Shown here piece by piece: positions 59,043-64,000 of a DNA stretch of 64,000 bases. Location: assembly GCA_033239005.1 (NCBI GenBank), contig BSQZ01000001.1:5998001-6062000 (forward strand), written 5' to 3'. Made by a program: the position numbers and the translations under genes. The notes below the pieces were generated by a model that made no database searches, was not told the DNA's origin, and was given only the letters and a program-made list of their open reading frames with translations. The DNA is from Lamellibrachia satsuma. Taxonomy: Eukaryota; Annelida; Polychaeta; Sabellida; Siboglinidae. Positions within the stretch are counted from its first letter, which is position 1, and each line of letters starts with the position of its first letter.

Positions 59043-62000
59043 CATTTATATACAGTACTAATGATGAGTTGGAAACGGGGAGGGTTGAAGTTTAAACTTA
59101 TGCTTACTCCCCCGGTGCATTCTATTACTAAGTATTACAACAAGTACTTTTAAGTTAAAGCTACATTGTTGCTGGTGGTTTGTTAATTATATTACAAGAT
59201 AATGATATTAATAAACAATACAACATCAATCAAGATAATGATAATAAAAAAGGAAAATACTGCTGTAACATACACAATATTTCATTACTGCATTATTTCC
59301 GTGTATCTCTCAATAATAAATGATTTGTTGCTGCCATATTGGCCTTCATCGCGGGAGGCACGTCGGTACTGAAGAAATCAAGCTGGATACATTAGCTACC
59401 CTGCAATCGACAGCATTAAAACATGATAACATATGGAAGTCCAGAGAAATTTCAACACCAACCAGGCTACGCATGTTTAACTCAAATGTTAATGTTGTGC
59501 TTATGTACGGATTAGAGACATGGCGTACCACAAAATACATGCTACAGAAGATCCAAGCTTTTGTAAACCTTACACAAGACGGGCGCTCAAAAGGAAAAGG
59601 GGAAGGCCAAGAAACACCTGGCACAGAGAAGTAGAAGCAGACATATCAAAAGCAGAATACAATGGAAAGAGCTGGAAGCCCAAGCCCAAATCCATGTCTA
59701 GTGGAAAGGAGTGATTGATGGCCTATGAAAAAGCTTAAGTTAAGTGAGTCAGTTCTGCTAGAGCCTTTTGAAAAAATTGTTTCCCCCATCCCCGGGGCCC
59801 GTGGCGGTGGTTCCACATCCGACTCTCCTATGTCAGAAAGGCCCCCTGGGTCACCTTGCAAAGTTTCATCCAGATCCGCCCATAAATGCGGCCATGCAAA
59901 AGATACAACAGACAGACAGAAAACAGACACTTGGATTTATATATTTGATGAGGATTTCTGATTGTAACATTACCAACTGTACTTGTTTGTTTTCAGTATT
60001 CACTGTGGATGCGCAGGATGCGACACTGGATGTTCCACCGGAGACGTTGGAAGGAGAAGGAGCCTTGATGAGATGTTCAATAATCAGTGGTTGGTCCAAT
60101 GATCGGTTGGAGTGGTATAAGGGGAGTGATCCCAATACAAGAAAGAGAGTGTTCCTGTATGTCAGTGCTGCAGGACTACACAGAGCTAGTAATGATCTAG
60201 TGAACACGACTGTGGAGCCAAATAAGGACAGAGCTGTGGGGCGAATGGTTGGAAACGTGTATGAACTCTACATCAACAAAACTGGTTTGAGTGATGAAGC
60301 TATATACAGTTGTAGAGTCGACCTTGTCTACATATCCCAAAGGTTGACAGTCAATGGTGAGTAGCTGACGGGTATAGTCGTTTAACTATTGTCTGCACTA
60401 CAAATATGGTACTATGAAACAAATGTATTAAGGACAGAAGATCCAACATATTTGGGAATTGGCGAACCAAAAAAATTAAGTCAATTATTTTATCTTTGTA
60501 GGAAGAATGACATTGTTTAAAGGAAATGGAAAGTACAGGTGACCAGTGTCGAGTCTGTCATAACCAGATATGGGGTAATACATTACAATCAATGTCATGG
60601 GCAGTTCACACGCACGCACGCACTCATGTCCACACCATTATGATACTGGGATACAGTGTGTATCAGACCCTGGCCTGGGCTGATCATGTCCACACCATTA
60701 TGATACTGGGATACAGTGTGTATCAGGCACTGGCTTGGTCTGATCATGTCCACACCATTATGAGTGGGGAGCGGGTATCAGGCACTGGCTTGGTCTGATC
60801 ATGTCCACACCATTATGAGTGGGGAGCGGTGGTCTAATGGTTAGAGCACCCGCCTGTCGATCGAGAGGATGGTGGTTCGATTCCACCTCCGCCGTTTCGA
60901 AGCTTGGGCAATTTCGTTCACCCCACTTTGCCCGTGTCTTTCGGAAGAGACACTAAAAGCCGTTGGTCCAAACTCCTGCGTTAGCTCAAGATTGGGCTGT
61001 TTGGAGTATAACTACGTGAGACTTGAGATGCCTTAACATAAGTGTAATCACATATAGAACAGTAGAGGATTACATTCCTGATATGTGATTGCTGCCACTT
61101 TCCGGGTTTTCGGATTTAAACAAAGAAACTTGATAATTTAAATCTTTAGATGGGTATGCATTTTGACAGGAATTAAGTTTAATATGTGATTGGAAACCAT
61201 GCAAAAATAGCATCTGTCCGGCCATCTGTCAGACAATTTTAGAGAATGACCCATAAAAGCAGTGTTACATATGTTCTCTGATGGTTAAGAGGCATATTGA
61301 AAATGTGTGAATCTCCACGTAACATTAATACGTTCAGTAACGTCGATACAATTTATAGGGTCTAATTTTAGCAAAAGAACATACTTAAAACTTAGTTACC
61401 TATAACAACATGCATATTTGTTCATACATCTTTGTTCATGTAGCTTACAATGCTTACTAATATTAGCAATATGTTTGTTGACATTGATGTTCTCATGTAT
61501 AAGGATGTTTGTTTTTGCAAACGGATGTATGGCAGCAAAAATGATTCCATAAAATGTATAACAAATTGTGCTAATATTGCTAATAGGGTCATTCCATATG
61601 AAATCAGCCTACACAATTCTTGACCCCTATGAGTTGGAGCAGTTGTAAAATTTACCTATGTGAAATTTCAGACTTATGAGTAAAATAGCTTTAGAGTTGT
61701 TGCATATTAATGATTAAAAAACTGTGCCTCCTCTTCCCATGTCTATATAATCTTTGTCCCTAATGGTGCTAAATTACTGAAGTTGGTATTAAGATAAAGC
61801 TAAGACATTTTCCTATCCATATATATATGGCAGTTTATTAAAAAAATCGACCTTGACCTTTGACCTGCATAACCTAGGACGATTAAATAAAAGAGTATCA
61901 TTAGCAAGGACACTGCATTTACAAGTCTCTTGAAAAATAGAGTGGGACCATTATAAGATCTTGAGACACAGCAATTTGAAGCGATTTTTTTCCTTTTCCT

Positions 62001-63106
62001 GGCCCTAATGGTTATATAGTGCTGATATTGGTATTAACATAAAGCCAAGACATTGCTCTATCCACATAATTTATTATATGCATCATATGGCAATTTGAAA
62101 ATATTTTGTTGCAAAGGTCACTGACCTTGACCTTTGACCATTATATACCCAATACGAGTAAACCCCGATTTTTATATAAGTTTTTCAAGCAAAATATTAC
62201 AATGGTCCAACTCTAAGTTCTTAAAATACAGTAATTTGCAATTAATTAAAATGTTGCATAACCTAATCTATAGCTATTATACTATGAACATTTCTGCCAA
62301 CTAACTTCAAATTGCTTAACTTACCATGGGACCATTCTAACTTTTTGTAAGAAGCGTATTGCTACAATGACTTTGCTAAAGAAATTTACATATGTAAATT
62401 TCAGCACAGATCCAACATGTGTGCCAAACTTAATTAAAATCGGAGGGGTTTGAGAACATTTTGGCCTTTTTTTGGTTGATTTCATATGGAATTACCAAAT
62501 AGTCAAATGTGGACAATATGATTATTGCAAATGGTCCCATTTGGGTGATGTGTGCATTGGAAATGGTCCTGTATAGATAATATTGCATTGCAGTTGGTCT
62601 CGTGTGCACAGCATTGCAAATGGCTTGATTTTGATAATGTCAGTACAGACTATTTTCTATTTTTGCTTTGCAAATGTTTCCATGCACACAATATTCGCAT
62701 GTACATTTTGAATGCACAGTGTGCATTTGTGGGATGCAACTCAAACTAATAATATGGACACATCTATGTGTATAGCATAATATTCATTTTGTTACTTCAG
62801 TACGGCCACAAGATACAGCCATAGCAGGCCTTGCTCAGTCAATGAGAGAGAACAAACAGGTGAAAGCCACTTGTAAAGTAAGTCGGGTGAAACCCCAGGC
62901 AGACATCTACTGGAGAAAGGGAACTGGTGGCACACTGGAGACAGGAACTACAACGAGTGTGGCCAATGGAGATGGAACCTTTCAACTTCAGTCCATATAC
63001 AGTGTGTCCTTCAGTCGCAGTGACACTCACTTGTATTGTCTTGTCACTCGACCTGGAGACAGAACAGATGTCTGGAGCACAACCAGTAGCAATGTAGATG
63101 TGATAT
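58496..63106 (+). CDS. Ig receptor gene 2 (5' part; continues beyond window)
   Basis: Exons 58496-58574, 59997-60356 and 62801-63106, all plus, GT-AG, phase 1 junctions, no stops. Order is signal peptide, V-like Ig, Ig. Each exon is the counterpart of exons 1-3 in gene 1, 43 kb upstream, with the same phases, so this is a tandem duplicate. Intron lengths are much shorter than in gene 1 (1.4 and 2.4 kb against 10.8 and 4.5 kb). Downstream exons (more Ig, Fn3, membrane, tail) should lie past 64000. Surface receptor by inference. Confidence 0.75.
59003..59043. repeat. (CACG)n microsatellite in gene 2 intron 1
   Basis: About ten cacg units. Confidence 0.9.
59320..59714 (+). mobile_element. LINE ORF2 C-terminal fragment
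   Basis: STPTRLRMFNSNVNVVLMYG and, after a frame change, KRKRGRPRNTWHREVEADI are typical of a LINE ORF2 C terminus. Fragment only. Confidence 0.65.
59997..60356 (+). CDS. Gene 2 exon 2: V-like Ig domain
   Basis: 360 nt, phase 1-1, acceptor gtttgttttcag, donor GTGAGT. ALMRCSII, RLEWYKGSD and DEAIYSCRV mark the fold. At the position where gene 1 has TGA this exon has TTC (VFTVDAQ), which supports loss in gene 1. Confidence 0.8.
60625..60818. repeat. 55-60 bp tandem repeat adjoining the SINE
   Basis: Units start catgtccacaccattatga at 60625, 60685, 60745 and 60800. The third unit carries gtggggagcgg, the first bases of the SINE. Confidence 0.8.
60819..61030 (+). mobile_element. tRNA-Asp-derived SINE
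   Basis: The head resembles tRNA-Asp (anticodon region cctgtcga), with A box ggtctaatggtta and B box ggttcgattcc (60874-60884). It is followed by tttcggaagagacactaaaa then gccgttggtcc, a conserved-looking SINE body. Not a functional tRNA, because the 3' stem does not close. Confidence 0.75.
61587..62496. mobile_element. MITE-like element with about 20-bp TIRs in gene 2 intron 2
   Basis: Left end ggtcattccatatgaaatca and right end complementary (tgatttcatatggaattacc). Contains internal repeats with gaccttgacctttgacc at 61849 and 62123. No coding capacity. Confidence 0.65.
62801..63106 (+). CDS. Gene 2 exon 3: Ig domain
   Basis: 306 nt, phase 1-1, acceptor gttacttcag, donor GTGAGT. KATCKVSRVKPQADIYWRKG and HLYCLVTRPGD match gene 1 exon 3 closely. 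Confidence 0.8.
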
Positions 63107-63529
63107 GTGAGTATTTCTTGGTGATTGGCATATAGGTGTGATATACCAGGCTGACCTTTATTGTGATTGACTAAACATCATTGATACTCACAATGAAGAA
63201 TATGGTTCGAACAAAACGTCAGTAGGAAAAAACTCCATGGAGCAAATTAGCAATTTCCACGACAATAATGATAGTGCTAAGCATCCACGTGTAATACAAA
63301 AATTGTAATTTACTTTTAGTAATGTATGATATGTTAAACAAGCATGAGCACATATAAATTTACATGAAGTACCAGGCATATATTCCCTATGTTATTGTGA
63401 TGTTAATATAATCCTCTTGTAGGAACTACTAATGTAAGACTGTAACACATGTCTGCTAAAACATGTAATAGATACATTACCCTCCAATTTTACCGAACTT
63501 TCAGACTGCTATGATATTGTCCTATTCAC

Positions 63530-63860
63530 ATATATCAGATGGCAGTTGAGAAAAAATGTATTGCGAAGGTCACTGACCTTGATCTTTGACTTGATATACC
63601 CAAATTGAGTAAACCCCGATTTTAATAAAATGTTATCATTAGCAAAGTCATTGTATCAACAAGTTTCAAGCAAACTATTATAATGGTCCAACTATAAAGA
63701 AAGGGATTTTATGAAATCTTGAGATTAAGCAATTCTAAATGAATTGTTGGCTATTTTCACACACGTATATATTATTTCGATTTTGGGTATATCAAAGTCA
63801 AGTTCAGTGACCTTTGCAACAAAATATGTTTAAATTGCCATATGATGCAATATGGATAGG
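63530..63860. repeat. Related repeat arranged as an inverted pair, gene 2 intron 3
   Basis: aaggtcactgaccttga at 63565 and its inverted relative at 63793-63818. It shares gtaaaccccgattttaat and aatggtccaact with the element at 61587-62496. Confidence 0.6.
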
Positions 63861-64000
63861 GCAGTTAGGGCCAAAACTATGTATATATATATACATAGCT
63901 TTGCTATGCATTAGCGTACATGACCTTTGCCGTAATATTTCCATTTTTCCAGGTGGGCATAAAAACAATGTCATTAAACGTAATTGCTATTTCCTTTATT

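Noticed and set aside
60829..60900. tRNA-Asp gene
   Set aside because: A and B boxes are good, but the acceptor stem does not close and a SINE body follows.

Overview
The window is animal nuclear DNA: AT-rich, intron-rich, and loaded with several classes of transposon. It carries GT-AG spliced exons that encode immunoglobulin (Ig) and fibronectin III (Fn3) domains. The element mix (Ty3/gypsy, CR1-type LINE with an esterase ORF1, ISL2EU-type THAP/DDE plus YqaJ transposon, tRNA-Asp-derived SINE, TA-flanked inverted-repeat element) points to an invertebrate. A lophotrochozoan or mollusc-like marine animal is my guess. Nothing here fixes the species.

Layout. 1-5.2 kb holds a Ty3/gypsy element on the minus strand with an uninterrupted 1562-residue gag-pol frame. 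6.2-10.6 kb is a decayed ISL2EU-type DNA transposon with a THAP/DDE transposase on plus and a SWIM/YqaJ/PHD nuclease on minus, converging. 10.9-14.7 kb is a decayed minus-strand LINE with a PHD-finger ORF1.

15.47-54.94 kb is one host gene on plus, which I rebuilt as 15 exons: signal peptide, seven Ig exons, two Fn3 exons, one transmembrane exon and a four-exon cytoplasmic tail with six tyrosine motifs (YQSL, YTRL, YEEI, YVN, YSEV, YQNI). All extracellular exons are phase 1-1. Exons 2, 4 and 9 contain in-frame stop codons although every coding length and splice junction is otherwise in register. Its introns hold a LINE fragment split by a TIR element, a 4.4 kb gypsy element with near-identical LTRs and a TSD, a CR1 LINE ending about 80 bp before exon 4, a 1.32 kb tandem duplication, and a minisatellite made of copies of the exon 6 splice donor.

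54.94-58.5 kb is intergenic. It contains one candidate intronless secreted-protein gene on minus (55167-55505). From 58.496 kb a second, paralogous receptor gene begins (signal peptide, Ig exon 2, Ig exon 3) and runs off the right end. All three visible exons are intact. The two genes therefore form a tandem, head-to-tail family of Ig-Fn3 membrane receptors with a phosphotyrosine-signalling tail. That organisation resembles immune-type or adhesion receptors, and is the main biological content of the window. Function is inferred from domain layout only.
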